From Marinobacterium profundum (lineage in GTDB: Bacteria > Pseudomonadota > Gammaproteobacteria > Pseudomonadales > Balneatricaceae), in NCBI RefSeq assembly GCF_001528745.1, contig NZ_BCNS01000140.1, forward strand, positions 1 to 59,463: a stretch of 59,463 bases of DNA. Direction: 5' to 3'. The notes below the pieces were generated by a model. That model was not told where the DNA came from. It ran no database searches and saw only the letters and a list, made by a program, of their open reading frames with translations. Numbering within the stretch: position 1 is the stretch's first letter; each line of letters begins with the position of its first letter. Shown here in pieces: positions 1 through 9,830 of this stretch. Position numbers and translations under genes: made by a program.

Positions 1-27
1 GAGTGGTTTTTTGTGTATAAGAGACAG
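1..27. other. Probable Nextera adapter remnant at contig edge
   Basis: Bases 12-27 read TGTGTATAAGAGACAG, identical to the inner 16 bases of the 19-base Nextera/Tn5 mosaic end used in library preparation. The bases before it do not continue that match. The simplest reading is untrimmed adapter at a contig end rather than genomic DNA. Confidence 0.8.
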
Positions 28-73
28 GCGCTATAATGGGTAAACTGCATTCAAACCAAGATGAGGCCACCCC

Positions 74-433
74 ATGCTGACTGACGAAGAGATACTGACA
101 ATCGCCTGCGACGACACAGACGGCCGCTGCATCGGCGTAGAAGGTGGCGCGCCTGGCGAGGTATTCAATGGCTACGAAGAGGATGTCGACGTTTCCGATC
201 TGCTTATCATCTTCGCCCGCAAGATCATTGCAAAGGCTCATGAGCAGTGCCTAGCGATCAGTGACGAGCAGCTGCGGCAAATGGCGACTGAGGCGTGTGT
301 CGAGGCAAACGGTGGGTTTCGAGGGTGGAATACCATGTTTAGCGGCGACCAAGAGGCGCATATCGACGCATGGTCAGACGGCTATCGTGCCGCTCTGAAA
401 TCAGACTCGAACGAAGAGGCGCCCAATGGCTAA
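74..433 (+). CDS. Phage-like hypothetical protein
   Basis: A 119-residue acidic soluble protein with no signal peptide or membrane segment and no catalytic motif I recognise. GAGG lies six bases before the ATG, which supports the start. The stop overlaps the next gene by eight bases, a packing typical of phage late genes. I infer a prophage origin only from this arrangement and from the neighbour. The left flank is cut by the contig edge, so the rest of any prophage would lie outside the window. Confidence 0.55.
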   Translation: MLTDEEILTIACDDTDGRCIGVEGGAPGEVFNGYEEDVDVSDLLIIFARKIIAKAHEQCLAISDEQLRQMATEACVEANGGFRGWNTMFSGDQEAHIDAWSDGYRAALKSDSNEEAPNG

Positions 434-656
434 CATCTGGAAAACCTTTGAAGGCCTGCTACCCAACGACAGCCTGACCATCGGCACAGTGCAAACCGTC
501 AACAGCGACGGCACCAGCACAGTGGAGCTACTGGACGGCGCGCGGGTGAGGGTAGTAGGGCAAAGCGTGGCTGCGGGGAACAAGTGCTATATGAAGCAAG
601 GGCAGATCATTCAGGCGGCACCTAACTTGCCTCAGACGAACATGATTTTGTACTAA
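426..656 (+). CDS. Small phage-type structural or accessory protein
   Basis: A 76-residue protein that starts MANIWKTFEGLLP and continues with alternating hydrophobic/polar stretches and the phrase NSDGTSTVELLDG. Proteins of this general form occur among tail-associated genes of Pseudomonas and Burkholderia phages, but I assign no molecular role. GAGG precedes the ATG by six bases, and the gene starts inside the end of the gene before it, so the two are probably co-translated. It is the last phage-like gene before the chromosomal fimV locus. Confidence 0.5.
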   Translation: MANIWKTFEGLLPNDSLTIGTVQTVNSDGTSTVELLDGARVRVVGQSVAAGNKCYMKQGQIIQAAPNLPQTNMILY

Positions 657-951
657 GTCTGTTTAACCTATGTTTATATGATCGCCTTAAGTAGGGGTGG
701 TGGATGCGCACCGGGTGGTTTGTGAATGTTGCGGGTGGTTTGTAAAAAGTCTGAAAGCGCCGAGTTTACAATCTATGCGGCGGAATTTTACAAAATGCGC
801 GGCGGGCTACACTTGGGGCTAATAAAACGCTTCTGCGGGGAGCTTTCCTTGACCGTTTCATACTTTATAAATAATACTCTGTTCGATATTCGGAATCGCA
901 ACTGTCTGATTTGACGGCGTAATCAGACAGTGGACAAAAAGGAACAAGCAG
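657..951. other. Intergenic region, prophage/fimV junction
   Basis: There is no convincing gene here. The 12-base sequence CGGGTGGTTTGT occurs twice, at 712-723 and 732-743. The right half becomes AT-rich and holds the fimV promoter candidate. This is the junction between phage-like genes and conserved chromosome, so it could hold an attachment site. No second att copy can be seen because the other prophage end is outside the window. Confidence 0.5.
849..877 (+). promoter_or_regulatory. Candidate sigma70 promoter of fimV
   Basis: TTGACC at 849-854 and TAATAC at 872-877 are separated by 17 bases, in AT-rich sequence 75 bases before the fimV start codon. Confidence 0.4.
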
Positions 952-3939
952 ATGTTGCGCAAACTTGCTTTAAGTCTAGCTATAGCGGGAGTTCTGGGAG
1001 CCAGTCAGGCACATGCCCTGGGCCTTGGGCAAATCCGAATCAAGTCAGCCTTGAATGAACCGCTCGATGCGGAAATTCAGTTGCTGCAGGTACGCGATCT
1101 GGATCCGCAGCAGGTAGTACCAAAAATGGCGGATCTGGATCAGTTTGCGATGGCGGGTATCGATCGCTCCCGACTGCTGTCCGATGTCCAGTTTACGGTC
1201 AACATTAATCAAAATGGTACCGGCAGTATTCGATTGACATCGAGCCGCCCGGTGCGTGAACCCTTTCTGAATCTGCTGGTGGAAGTGAACTGGCCTAATG
1301 GTCGGCTGGTACGTGAATATACCGTACTGCTGGATCCACCCGCTTTCCAGGCTGCGACCATAGGTGGCAGTGCCGCACCGGTACCTGCGCAGGCGACTCG
1401 CAGTAGCGTGCCGGCCCCGCAGCCAGTGTTTGCGCCGCCCTCGCGTTCGCGCCCGGCAGCTGACAATATCCGCACCAACATGAACGGCCAGACTCAGGTG
1501 TACGTTGAAAGCAATGACACTCTCGGTGGTCTGGCCAAGCGTCACTCGCCCGGCGGTGGTACCAGTATCAATCAGATGATGCTGGCATTGCAGCGCAAGA
1601 ATCCGCAGGCATTTCCCAGTTCCAATATCAATTTCCTCAAAGCGGGCGTCGTGCTTGATTTGCCGAGCCTGAATGAAGTGCAGGCGTTGAGTGCGCGGGA
1701 AGCCAGCAATGAAGTGGCGCGACAGATGCAGCGCTGGAAAACGGGTACGGCGGCGCCTGCGCCGAGTGCACCGCAGGAAGACGGCTCAAAAAAAAAGCCG
1801 CTAGCCCCGGCTGAGGGTCAGTCGCAACTGGCAGCGGCCGATGCGGGGCAGCTGAAGATTCTAAGTGCACCTGATCAGGGCGAGGTTACACCGGAAAAAG
1901 ATGAGGCAGGTGCCACTAAAGTGGTCGAGTCGCCCGTTGCCGATCCTGAAAAAGCCGAATTGCTGCGTCGTAATGAAGAGCTTGATAATCGCCTTGCGGT
2001 GACTCAGGAGTCGGTCGACAAGATCGAGCGAGATAATACTGAACTCAATGACAAGCTAACCGCCATCTCGCAGCAGATGGAAACTCTGCAGCGCTTGCTT
2101 GAGCTCAAGGATCAGCAACTGGCTGCGCTGCAGGATCAGCTGCAGCAGGTTCAGCCTGCCGCGGCTGCCCCCGTAGCTGCCGCCAAACCTGCCCCCGAAG
2201 GCCTGGTCGAAACCGTATTGCAAACACCGGCCTACATGGCGGCGCTGGGTGCCGTTATCGGCGGCTTGCTGGTAGGGCTTCTGGCGCTTGGCCGCAGGCG
2301 GCGTGAAGACGATGACCTGGTTGAAAGTGCTGAGGCTGAACCCGATACCAAAGCTGGGGATACGCCTGATGCCGGGTTGGCAGGTGCCGCTGTCGCTGCA
2401 GCCGCAGGTACAGCAGCAGGCGCAACCGCCGTCTGGATTGCCGATGATGAACTGGATCAGGAAGCCCGTGATGCCAAGGCGGAATTCGAGGGAGTTCAGG
2501 CCGGTGTGACGGACGATACAGATGAGTTCGATCTGGACCTGGATCTGGACCTTGCTGATGAAACGCCAGTTGTACAGGCGGTCGTGGCAGATACACCTGC
2601 AGCGGTTACAACCACAACTGATCGGCCGTTGTTTGATGACGATGAGTTCGACCTGAGCCTGGATACGGACTTCGAAGAAGACATGCCGGTGCAGGATCAG
2701 GTCAAGGGGCTAGATGACGACTTCGATGAAAGTCTGGATGACCTGCTTGGGCCTGCAAATGGCGATGAGGCTGATGCCCGGCGCAGTGAGCTGCGCTCGG
2801 GCATGGGGCAGCTGGGTGGTGAAGTTGAAGCTTTCGACGAACCCGAAGATACGCTGGAAAGCCTGGGGCTGAATACGGTGATAGAGGGCAGTAATGTCCC
2901 CGAATCGGCGCAAGAAGACGGGTCTGACTACCGATCTGATGGCCAGACCCGCGACAGCGATACCGAAGCTGCGCCAGAAGCAGAGACAGCAGAAGAGGAT
3001 GACGGGCTTGATTTTCGTTTGAACCAGGTTGCTCCTCTGGATTTCTCCAAGGATGACGACGACCTGATCGACTTGACGGCTGGGTCTGGTGAGGCGGATC
3101 AAACCAAGTCTGACAGCGATCTGCAGCCAAACGAGGTTGAATTCTCAAGCCCCGCCACTGATTCCTCGTTGGGCTCGCAGTCGGATGAACAGGGCGCTGA
3201 AAATTCTGAAGCTGTTCAGACTGTTGAGGGGGCAGAGAGCCTTGAGGGTGCAGAGTCCTTTGATGATGCCGCTCTTGAAGCGGCGCTTGAACCCACTTTG
3301 GATCTTGATTTTCCGGGCACTGATACTGCTGCGGCTATCGACGATGATGCCCTTGAATTCGAGCTGGATGATGAACTGGTGTTCAACCCAAGCGGTGCGA
3401 AGGACGCGCTGCAGGCTGAATCTGTTGCGCAGGCCAAGCCTGTAGCCAATGAACCACTGGACGAGTTAGACGCGCTGCTGGCTGAAAGCCTGGATGGCGA
3501 TGATCAGGATGATGCCGACACCATAGAGCTTGCTGACGACGGTGACGATGATCTGGATGCCATGCTCGCCGCGCTGGAGTCTGAATCCGGCAGTGATGCA
3601 GATGCGCTGAGCGTCGCAGGAGCGTCTCTGGACGCCGATGAGATGGATGTCACCATTGATGACGATATGGATCTGGATACCGAGCTCGAAGCCCTTCTGG
3701 GCTCGGTGGATGATGATATCGCGCTTGACGACAGCGGTGCCGATGACGAAGATCGCGGCTTTGACGACATGGGTTTCCTTGAAGGTACCGATGAGGTCGA
3801 AACCAAACTTGACCTGGCCCGTGCCTATATCGATATGGAAGACCGCGACGGTGCCAAGGATATACTGAGCGAAATACTGAGCGACGGCAGTGATGCCCAG
3901 CAGCAGGAAGCTCGCAAACTGATGGAGTCCATAGCGTAA
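952..3939 (+). CDS. fimV: FimV/HubP-family polar peptidoglycan-binding protein
   Basis: FimV organises the cell pole in Pseudomonas-like bacteria and supports type IV pilus assembly and twitching. The 995-residue product has a signal peptide (about 1-23, ending ASQAHA). A conserved FimV N-terminal domain follows, then a LysM-type segment at about 180-240 and a Glu/Gln-rich coiled coil at about 330-400. One membrane span lies near 425-447, ending in GRRRR. The long cytoplasmic part is very rich in Asp and Glu, and the C-terminus (about 945-995, DLARAYIDMEDRDGA) is the conserved FimV/TPR-like domain. It lies four bases before truA, the same order as in Pseudomonas. Acidic-repeat length varies widely in this family, so the size is unremarkable. 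Confidence 0.93.
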   Translation: MLRKLALSLAIAGVLGASQAHALGLGQIRIKSALNEPLDAEIQLLQVRDLDPQQVVPKMADLDQFAMAGIDRSRLLSDVQFTVNINQNGTGSIRLTSSRPVREPFLNLLVEVNWPNGRLVREYTVLLDPPAFQAATIGGSAAPVPAQATRSSVPAPQPVFAPPSRSRPAADNIRTNMNGQTQVYVESNDTLGGLAKRHSPGGGTSINQMMLALQRKNPQAFPSSNINFLKAGVVLDLPSLNEVQALSAREASNEVARQMQRWKTGTAAPAPSAPQEDGSKKKPLAPAEGQSQLAAADAGQLKILSAPDQGEVTPEKDEAGATKVVESPVADPEKAELLRRNEELDNRLAVTQESVDKIERDNTELNDKLTAISQQMETLQRLLELKDQQLAALQDQLQQVQPAAAAPVAAAKPAPEGLVETVLQTPAYMAALGAVIGGLLVGLLALGRRRREDDDLVESAEAEPDTKAGDTPDAGLAGAAVAAAAGTAAGATAVWIADDELDQEARDAKAEFEGVQAGVTDDTDEFDLDLDLDLADETPVVQAVVADTPAAVTTTTDRPLFDDDEFDLSLDTDFEEDMPVQDQVKGLDDDFDESLDDLLGPANGDEADARRSELRSGMGQLGGEVEAFDEPEDTLESLGLNTVIEGSNVPESAQEDGSDYRSDGQTRDSDTEAAPEAETAEEDDGLDFRLNQVAPLDFSKDDDDLIDLTAGSGEADQTKSDSDLQPNEVEFSSPATDSSLGSQSDEQGAENSEAVQTVEGAESLEGAESFDDAALEAALEPTLDLDFPGTDTAAAIDDDALEFELDDELVFNPSGAKDALQAESVAQAKPVANEPLDELDALLAESLDGDDQDDADTIELADDGDDDLDAMLAALESESGSDADALSVAGASLDADEMDVTIDDDMDLDTELEALLGSVDDDIALDDSGADDEDRGFDDMGFLEGTDEVETKLDLARAYIDMEDRDGAKDILSEILSDGSDAQQQEARKLMESIA

Positions 3940-3943
3940 GTTC

Positions 3944-4789
3944 ATGAAGTCCGAAATAGAAACTACTACGGGGGCGATTTCGATCGCCCCCGTCCGTTAT
4001 GCGCTCTGTGTCGAATATGCTGGCTTCGCCTATAGGGGCTGGCAGACGCAGAAAGCCAACAATGTTCCCAGTGTGCAGGAAACGGTGGAAAAGGCCCTGA
4101 GCCTTGTTGCCAACGAGCCTGTCAACGTCATCTGTGCCGGGCGTACCGATGCCGGTGTTAGTGGCAGCTACCAGATCATTCATTTTGATACCCTGGCCAG
4201 GCGTGAAGAGCGCGCCTGGGTGCTGGGTGCCAATACCACTTTGCCGGATGATATCGCCATCCAGTGGGCGCGTCGCGTGGACGATAGTTTTCATGCTCGC
4301 TTCAGTGCCCGGGAGCGGCGTTATCGCTACCTGATTCGCTCAGCCCCGGTGAAGCCTGCGCTGCTGGCCCGTGGTGTGACCTGGACTCACAAGTCTCTTG
4401 ACCTTGGGCGCATGAATGCGGCGGCAAAATATCTGGTCGGTGAACACGATTTTACCTCTTATCGCGCCGTTGCCTGTCAGGCCAAAAGCCCTGTGCGGGA
4501 CGTGCGGGTGTTGCAGGTTTACCGTTCAGGGGACCTGATTGTTATTGATGTGCAGGCCAATGCGTTCCTGCATCATATGGTGCGCAATATTGCCGGTGTT
4601 CTGATGACAGTAGGCGCCGGTGAGGCTGAGCCTGAGTGGGCGCAAGAGGTTTTGCAGGCGCGGGATAGACGCAAGGGCGGCATTACGGCGCCACCCTCTG
4701 GGCTCTATTTCGTGGATGTACGCTATCCGGAGCATTTCAAGCTGCCGCCATCGTCCCTTGGACCCTATTTCCTGGGCGGGGCGGACTGA
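3944..4789 (+). CDS. truA: tRNA pseudouridine(38-40) synthase TruA
   Basis: TruA converts uridines 38, 39 and 40 of the tRNA anticodon arm to pseudouridine. The 281-residue protein has the family core and the catalytic Asp in CAGRTDAGV. Most homologues continue HG after this motif, whereas here SG follows, which should not affect the catalytic Asp. The C-terminal HHMVRNIAGVLMTVG block is also present. The gene begins four bases after the fimV stop and precedes trpF, as in Pseudomonas genomes. No strong ribosome-binding site is visible, so translation may be coupled to fimV. Confidence 0.95.
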   Translation: MKSEIETTTGAISIAPVRYALCVEYAGFAYRGWQTQKANNVPSVQETVEKALSLVANEPVNVICAGRTDAGVSGSYQIIHFDTLARREERAWVLGANTTLPDDIAIQWARRVDDSFHARFSARERRYRYLIRSAPVKPALLARGVTWTHKSLDLGRMNAAAKYLVGEHDFTSYRAVACQAKSPVRDVRVLQVYRSGDLIVIDVQANAFLHHMVRNIAGVLMTVGAGEAEPEWAQEVLQARDRRKGGITAPPSGLYFVDVRYPEHFKLPPSSLGPYFLGGAD

Positions 4790-4840
4790 CTTTAGACCGG
4801 TCCTTCTGGTATTATCGTGCGTTTTCAGGAAGCCACAGTC

Positions 4841-5467
4841 GTGACTACACGCGTCAAGATTTGCGGTATTACTCGTCTGGATGATGCGCAGGCGGCGATC
4901 CGCCTCGGCGCCCATGCACTGGGCTTTGTGTTTTATGCCAAAAGCCCGCGCCATGTAACAGCGGAGCTGGCGGCACGCATTATCGCTGATCTGCCGCCCT
5001 TCGTTACGACGACAGCATTGTTTGTCGATGCGAGCCCGGAATACGTAGAGCAGGTCGTCGCGACGACCGGCATAGATCTGCTGCAGTTCCACGGCAAGGA
5101 GTCAGCGGATTTCTGTGCAGGCTTTGGGCGGCCCTATATCAAAGCGCTGCGCATGAAACCCGGCCTTGATATCGTGGCGGCCATGCATGAATATGCCAGC
5201 GCCCGGGGTATCCTGCTTGATGCCTATAGGGCCGGCGTGCCGGGAGGTACCGGCGAGGCGTTTGACTGGGCGCGCATTCCAGTCTCGGTGCGACCGCAGA
5301 TCATACTGGCGGGCGGGCTGAACCCGGACAATATTCGATCTGCCATAGCGCAGGTCAACCCTTTTGCCGTGGACGTCAGTGGAGGCGTTGAAGCGGCGAA
5401 GGGGATCAAAGATCACAATAAGCTGAAACAGTTTATCGAAGAGGTGGCAAGTGCCGACAAAAGCTGA
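4841..5467 (+). CDS. trpF: Phosphoribosylanthranilate isomerase
   Basis: TrpF catalyses the Amadori rearrangement of N-(5'-phosphoribosyl)anthranilate in tryptophan synthesis. I chose the GTG at 4841 because the protein then opens [12 protein letters not shown], the normal N-terminus with the catalytic Cys, and AGGA sits about ten bases upstream. An in-frame ATG at 4817 would add eight poorly conserved residues. The 208-residue length suits a stand-alone TrpF. Phosphate-binding phrases [14 protein letters not shown] and LAGGLNPDN are present. The 3' end overlaps trpB by 17 bases. Confidence 0.93.
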   Translation: MTTRVKICGITRLDDAQAAIRLGAHALGFVFYAKSPRHVTAELAARIIADLPPFVTTTALFVDASPEYVEQVVATTGIDLLQFHGKESADFCAGFGRPYIKALRMKPGLDIVAAMHEYASARGILLDAYRAGVPGGTGEAFDWARIPVSVRPQIILAGGLNPDNIRSAIAQVNPFAVDVSGGVEAAKGIKDHNKLKQFIEEVASADKS

Positions 5468-6671
5468 ACTGGCTGCACTGATGCAGTTACCGGATGACCG
5501 CGGACATTTTGGTCCCTACGGCGGTCGTTTCGTTTCCGAAACGCTGATTGGTGCCCTCCAGGAACTGGAAAGTACCTACGAATCCCTGCGTCAGGACCCG
5601 GAGTTTCAGGCCGAGTTTGACAAGGACCTGGCGCACTATGTGGGCCGTCCGTCGCCGCTCTATCATGCCGAACGCCTGTCACGGGAAAATGGCGGCGCAC
5701 AGATTTATCTTAAGCGTGAAGACCTGAACCACACCGGCGCCCACAAGGTGAACAACACCATCGGCCAGGCTCTGATTGCCAAGAAAATGGGCAAGCCGCG
5801 TATCATCGCCGAAACCGGTGCCGGCCAGCACGGTGTAGCGTCCGCCACTGTAGCGGCACGCCTGGGTCTTGAGTGTGTTGTCTACATGGGTATCGAAGAT
5901 GTGCGCCGTCAGGCGTTGAACGTCTACCGCATGAAGCTGCTGGGCGCCACGGTCGTACCGGTGGAATCCGGCACCCGCACGCTTAAAGACGCCATGAACG
6001 AAGCCATGCGCGACTGGGTCACCAACGTCGATACCACTTACTACATTATTGGTACTGCCGCAGGTCCGCATCCATACCCTAAGCTGGTGCGTGACTTCCA
6101 GTGCATCATCGGCCGTGAAGCCCGCCAGCAGAGCCTGGATCAGGTGGGTCGTCTGCCGGATGCGCTGGTGGCCTGCGTCGGTGGTGGCTCCAATGCCATA
6201 GGTCTGTTCCATCCCTTTATCGAAGATGGCGATGTGCGCATGTACGGTGTGGAAGCGGGCGGCTACGGCATTGCCTCGGGTCAGCATGCGGCGCCGCTGT
6301 CGGCGGGTCGTCCTGGCGTACTGCACGGCAATCGCACCTATCTGATGGAAGATGACGCCGGTCAGATTCTGGGTACCCATTCAGTTTCCGCGGGCCTGGA
6401 CTACCCCGGCGTCGGACCTGAGCATGCCTGGCTGAAAGATACCGGTCGCGCGGAATACGTGGATGCCACCGATGATGAAGCCCTGGCGGCCTTCCGTACC
6501 CTGACCAGGGTTGAGGGCATCATGCCGGCACTGGAGTCCAGCCACGCCGTGGCCTACGCGCTCAAGCTTGCCCGCACCATGCGCGAAGACCAGTTTATCG
6601 TCGTTAACCTGTCCGGACGCGGCGACAAGGATATTCACACCGTGGCCAGCCTCGATGGTATCGACGTCTGA
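5451..6671 (+). CDS. trpB: Tryptophan synthase beta chain
   Basis: TrpB is the PLP enzyme that condenses indole and serine to tryptophan in the alpha2-beta2 complex. The 406-residue protein shows the PLP lysine in HTGAHKVNN, the phosphate-binding VGGGSNAIG and the conserved ETGAGQHG loop. Translation starts at a GTG inside trpF with GAGGTG upstream, so the two are translationally coupled. trpA follows 25 bases later. No trp leader peptide or attenuator is seen upstream of trpF. Confidence 0.97.
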   Translation: MPTKAELAALMQLPDDRGHFGPYGGRFVSETLIGALQELESTYESLRQDPEFQAEFDKDLAHYVGRPSPLYHAERLSRENGGAQIYLKREDLNHTGAHKVNNTIGQALIAKKMGKPRIIAETGAGQHGVASATVAARLGLECVVYMGIEDVRRQALNVYRMKLLGATVVPVESGTRTLKDAMNEAMRDWVTNVDTTYYIIGTAAGPHPYPKLVRDFQCIIGREARQQSLDQVGRLPDALVACVGGGSNAIGLFHPFIEDGDVRMYGVEAGGYGIASGQHAAPLSAGRPGVLHGNRTYLMEDDAGQILGTHSVSAGLDYPGVGPEHAWLKDTGRAEYVDATDDEALAAFRTLTRVEGIMPALESSHAVAYALKLARTMREDQFIVVNLSGRGDKDIHTVASLDGIDV

Positions 6672-6696
6672 GCGCACTGCTGGAGTACAGATTGAC

Positions 6697-7500
6697 ATGA
6701 GTCGTATTAAAGACTGTTTCGCCCGTCTCGAGACTGCCGGGCGCAAGGCGCTGATTCCCTACGTGACCGCAGGCGATCCGTCGCCGGCGGTCACAGTGCC
6801 ACTGCTGCATGCCATGGTTGAAGCCGGTGCCGATATCCTGGAACTGGGTGTTCCATTCTCCGATCCCATGGCGGATGGCCCGGTTATACAGCTGGCCTGT
6901 GAGCGCGCACTGTCCCACGGTACCCGTCTGCTGGATGTGCTGGACATGGTGGCGCAGTTCCGTACAACTGACAGCCAGACGCCGATCGTGCTGATGGGCT
7001 ACCTCAACACCGTTGAAGTGCTGGGGTATGAGAATTTCGCCACCCGCGCCAAGGCGGCTGGTGTTGACGGCATTCTGACGGTCGACTTGCCGCCGGAAGA
7101 GTCTGATGACTTTATCGAAGTCATGCGTGCCGCCGAGATCGACGTGATCTATCTGCTGGCGCCGACCACCGATGAGTCCCGCATCAAGTCGGTGTGTGAA
7201 AAGGGCAGTGGTTATATCTATTATGTGTCCCTCAAGGGTGTGACCGGCTCCGCGGCGCTGGATGTGGCGGCGGTGGAAGAAAAGCTGAAGCAGGTACGCC
7301 GTCATACCGATATGCCGCTGGGTGTGGGCTTTGGCATCCGTGACGATGCCTCGGCCCGGGCGGTGTCCCAGATAGCCGATGGCGTTATTGTCGGCAGTGT
7401 GCTGGTCAATCGCATTGCTGAACTGGCGACGCAGCCGCAGCAGATTCCCGAGCAGGTATCCCGTATTATTGCCGGCATGCGTGCCGCCATGGATGCCTGA
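6697..7500 (+). CDS. trpA: Tryptophan synthase alpha chain
   Basis: TrpA cleaves indole-3-glycerol phosphate to indole, which is channelled to TrpB. The ATG at 6697 gives [11 protein letters not shown] and a 267-residue protein, about the E. coli length; a longer in-frame extension running into trpB is not family-like. The catalytic regions [18 protein letters not shown] and [11 protein letters not shown] and the phosphate-binding GFGIRD are visible. In Pseudomonas trpBA are usually away from trpF, so their insertion between trpF and accD distinguishes this lineage. Confidence 0.96.
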   Translation: MSRIKDCFARLETAGRKALIPYVTAGDPSPAVTVPLLHAMVEAGADILELGVPFSDPMADGPVIQLACERALSHGTRLLDVLDMVAQFRTTDSQTPIVLMGYLNTVEVLGYENFATRAKAAGVDGILTVDLPPEESDDFIEVMRAAEIDVIYLLAPTTDESRIKSVCEKGSGYIYYVSLKGVTGSAALDVAAVEEKLKQVRRHTDMPLGVGFGIRDDASARAVSQIADGVIVGSVLVNRIAELATQPQQIPEQVSRIIAGMRAAMDA

Positions 7501-7540
7501 AGATCGTTGAACAGTTTTCCCGCACAGGGGATGGAGCAAA

Positions 7541-8404
7541 ATGAGTAACTGGCTGGAAAAAATTGTCCCTTCACTGGCTCGCAATGCCGAGAGCCGCCGG
7601 TCCAACGTGCCGGAAGGCCTGTGGAAAAAATGTCCCAAATGCGAAGCGGTGCTGTATCGCCCGGAGCTGGACAAGAATCTGAATGTCTGCCCCAAGTGCA
7701 ACCACCATATGCGTGTGGGTGCCCGCAAGCGACTGGAAATGTTCCTCGATGCCGATAATTTGCGTGAAATCGGCGTCGAAGTGGAGCCGGTCGATCGTCT
7801 GAAATTCCGCGATTCGAAGAAGTACAAGGATCGCCTGTCGGCGGCACAGAAGGAAACCGGCGAGAAGGATGCGCTTGTTGCCATGCGCGGTGAGCTTGAC
7901 GGCATGCCTGTGGTAGCGGTGGCGTTCGAATTTCGCTTTATGGGCGGCTCAATGGGCGCTGTGGTTGGCGAGCGTTTCGTGCGCGCGGCCAATGTCTGCA
8001 TGGAAGAGGGCATTCCCTTGATCTGCTTCGCGGCCTCCGGTGGTGCCCGCATGCAGGAGGCGCTGACGTCCTTGATGCAGATGGCCAAAACCAGTGCTGC
8101 GCTGGAAAAAATGCGCCAGGCCGGTATTCCGTATTTCTCGGTATTGACTGATCCGGTCTACGGCGGTGTTTCTGCGAGCCTGGCCATGCTGGGCGATCTG
8201 AATATCGCCGAGCCCAAGGCGCTGATTGGCTTTGCCGGTCCGCGTGTTATCGAGCAAACCGTGCGTGAGAAACTGCCAGAAGGTTTCCAGCGCAGCGAGT
8301 TCCTGCTCGAACATGGTCAGGTGGATATGATTATCCATCGCAAGGAACTGCGTGAGCGTATCAGCGGGTTGCTACGCAAGCTTACGCATTACAGCGAAGC
8401 CTGA
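7541..8404 (+). CDS. accD: Acetyl-CoA carboxylase carboxyltransferase subunit beta
   Basis: AccD forms the carboxyltransferase with AccA and makes malonyl-CoA for fatty acid synthesis. Near the N-terminus is a four-cysteine zinc ribbon ([12 protein letters not shown], then CPKCNHH), followed by the crotonase-fold domain with SGGARMQEA and PVYGGVSAS. The 287-residue length is typical. A GGGGATGGAG stretch precedes the ATG. A large compound hairpin lies between accD and folC. Confidence 0.97.
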   Translation: MSNWLEKIVPSLARNAESRRSNVPEGLWKKCPKCEAVLYRPELDKNLNVCPKCNHHMRVGARKRLEMFLDADNLREIGVEVEPVDRLKFRDSKKYKDRLSAAQKETGEKDALVAMRGELDGMPVVAVAFEFRFMGGSMGAVVGERFVRAANVCMEEGIPLICFAASGGARMQEALTSLMQMAKTSAALEKMRQAGIPYFSVLTDPVYGGVSASLAMLGDLNIAEPKALIGFAGPRVIEQTVREKLPEGFQRSEFLLEHGQVDMIIHRKELRERISGLLRKLTHYSEA

Positions 8405-8420
8405 TTTTACGCCTTTTAAT

Positions 8421-8472
8421 CCGGGGTCGACCGGGCCGCTGATCCATGATCAGAAGGTCCGGTCGACCCCGG
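8421..8472. repeat. Compound inverted repeat between accD and folC
   Basis: A perfect 14-base inverted repeat, CCGGGGTCGACCGG at 8421-8434 and its complement at 8459-8472, encloses a second perfect hairpin (CTGATC, loop CAT, GATCAG, at 8439-8453). The right arm is followed only by GTTTAGCTTTTA, so it is not a classical terminator. It may act in mRNA processing or partial termination. Confidence 0.75.
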
Positions 8473-8497
8473 TTTAGCTTTTAGTGGAATCCTAGAG

Positions 8498-9778
8498 ATG
8501 GCAACTGGCAGTCCTATGGCTCTGAACGAATGGCTTGAGCGTATCGAAGCCTGTCATCCCAGTGATATTGAACTGGGGCTGGATCGTGTGCGTGACGTTG
8601 CCACCAGGCTTGAGCTGGATTTTTCCCGCAGCAAGGTCGTTACCATTGCTGGCACCAATGGCAAGGGATCGACCCAGACATTCCTCGATTGCATGCTGCG
8701 TGAGGCCGGTTACAGCACGGGCTGCTACAGCTCGCCGCATTTCCTGCGCTATAACGAGCGTGTGCGCATCAATGGTGACGAAGCGTCCGACGAGGCACTT
8801 TGTTCTGCTTTTGAGGCGGTTGAGGCTGCGCGTGGCGAGATTCCGCTGACCTATTTTGAATACGGTACTCTGGCGGCGTTGAAGATCTTTTCGCAGAAGG
8901 CGCCGGATTTTGTGCTGCTCGAAGTGGGCCTTGGCGGGCGCCTGGATGCGGTGAATATCGTCGATCCCCAGGTGGCGGTGGTTACCAGCATCGCGCTGGA
9001 TCATACTGACTGGCTGGGGGATACCCGCGAGCTGATTGGTCGCGAGAAGGCGGGTATTTTCCGTGCTGATACGCCGGCGGTGTGCGGTGATCCTGAGCCT
9101 CCGGTAACGGTAGCGCAGGCGGCGGATGAGCTCGGTGCCAGGCTGTATCAGGTAGGTGACAGCTTTACGTACCTGGAGCAGGCGAAAGGCTGGCACTGGC
9201 AGGGTCGCAATCTGCAGGGCGAGTCCGTCGAGTTTCATTATCTGCCATTACCCGGGCTGCCGTTGCCCAATGCCGCCACGGCGCTGCAGGTGCTGCACCT
9301 GCTGCTCGAGGCGCCTTCGCGCAGCAACATAGAGTCGGCTCTGCGTAACGCCTGCATGACCGGGCGCATGCAGCGGCTGATGCTCGACGACACCGAATGC
9401 ATTCTGGACGTAGCCCATAACCCCCAGGCGGCGCAGTACATCGCCGGGCGTCTGGCGAAGTCGCCGCCGGTCGGGCGTCAGCATGTTCTCTTGGGCATGC
9501 TGAACGACAAGGATGTGAACGGCGTATTGAAGGCCTTGCAGCCGGTGGCGCAGTGCTGGCACTTTGCCGGCCTTGGCGGGCCCCGTGGTCAGAGTGCGGC
9601 AGCGTTGGCGCTGCGCATGCGCGTACTGGATCCGCTGGCGCAATGCTTGACCTACAGTGACGTGGCCGAGGCTTTGGCCGGGGTGCGTGCGCAAGTGGCC
9701 GCCGGTGATAGGGTGCTAATCGCAGGTTCCTTCTTTACGGTGAGCGAAGCGCTGGCAAAGCTAGAGCTGCAGGGTTGA
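8498..9778 (+). CDS. folC: Bifunctional folylpolyglutamate/dihydrofolate synthase
   Basis: FolC adds glutamate to dihydropteroate and then to tetrahydrofolate, giving folate polyglutamates. It is a Mur-ligase-family protein with the ATP-binding loop GTNGKGST near residue 50, the family motif SSPHFLRYNERV and LDVAHNPQAAQ in the C-terminal domain. The 426 residues are of usual size. An in-frame ATG at 8516 is an alternative start, giving MALNEWLERI. Gene order accD-folC-SPOR-cvpA-purF is conserved in many gammaproteobacteria. Confidence 0.95.
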   Translation: MATGSPMALNEWLERIEACHPSDIELGLDRVRDVATRLELDFSRSKVVTIAGTNGKGSTQTFLDCMLREAGYSTGCYSSPHFLRYNERVRINGDEASDEALCSAFEAVEAARGEIPLTYFEYGTLAALKIFSQKAPDFVLLEVGLGGRLDAVNIVDPQVAVVTSIALDHTDWLGDTRELIGREKAGIFRADTPAVCGDPEPPVTVAQAADELGARLYQVGDSFTYLEQAKGWHWQGRNLQGESVEFHYLPLPGLPLPNAATALQVLHLLLEAPSRSNIESALRNACMTGRMQRLMLDDTECILDVAHNPQAAQYIAGRLAKSPPVGRQHVLLGMLNDKDVNGVLKALQPVAQCWHFAGLGGPRGQSAAALALRMRVLDPLAQCLTYSDVAEALAGVRAQVAAGDRVLIAGSFFTVSEALAKLELQG

Positions 9779-9830
9779 ATTGAGCGGGTCTATGGGAATT
9801 GGGGGTTTGTTTGAATGAAAGGGCGCAGGC

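Noticed and set aside
6604-8088. 494-codon minus-strand frame
   Set aside because: It runs across trpA and accD in antisense. Both sense genes are full length and conserved.
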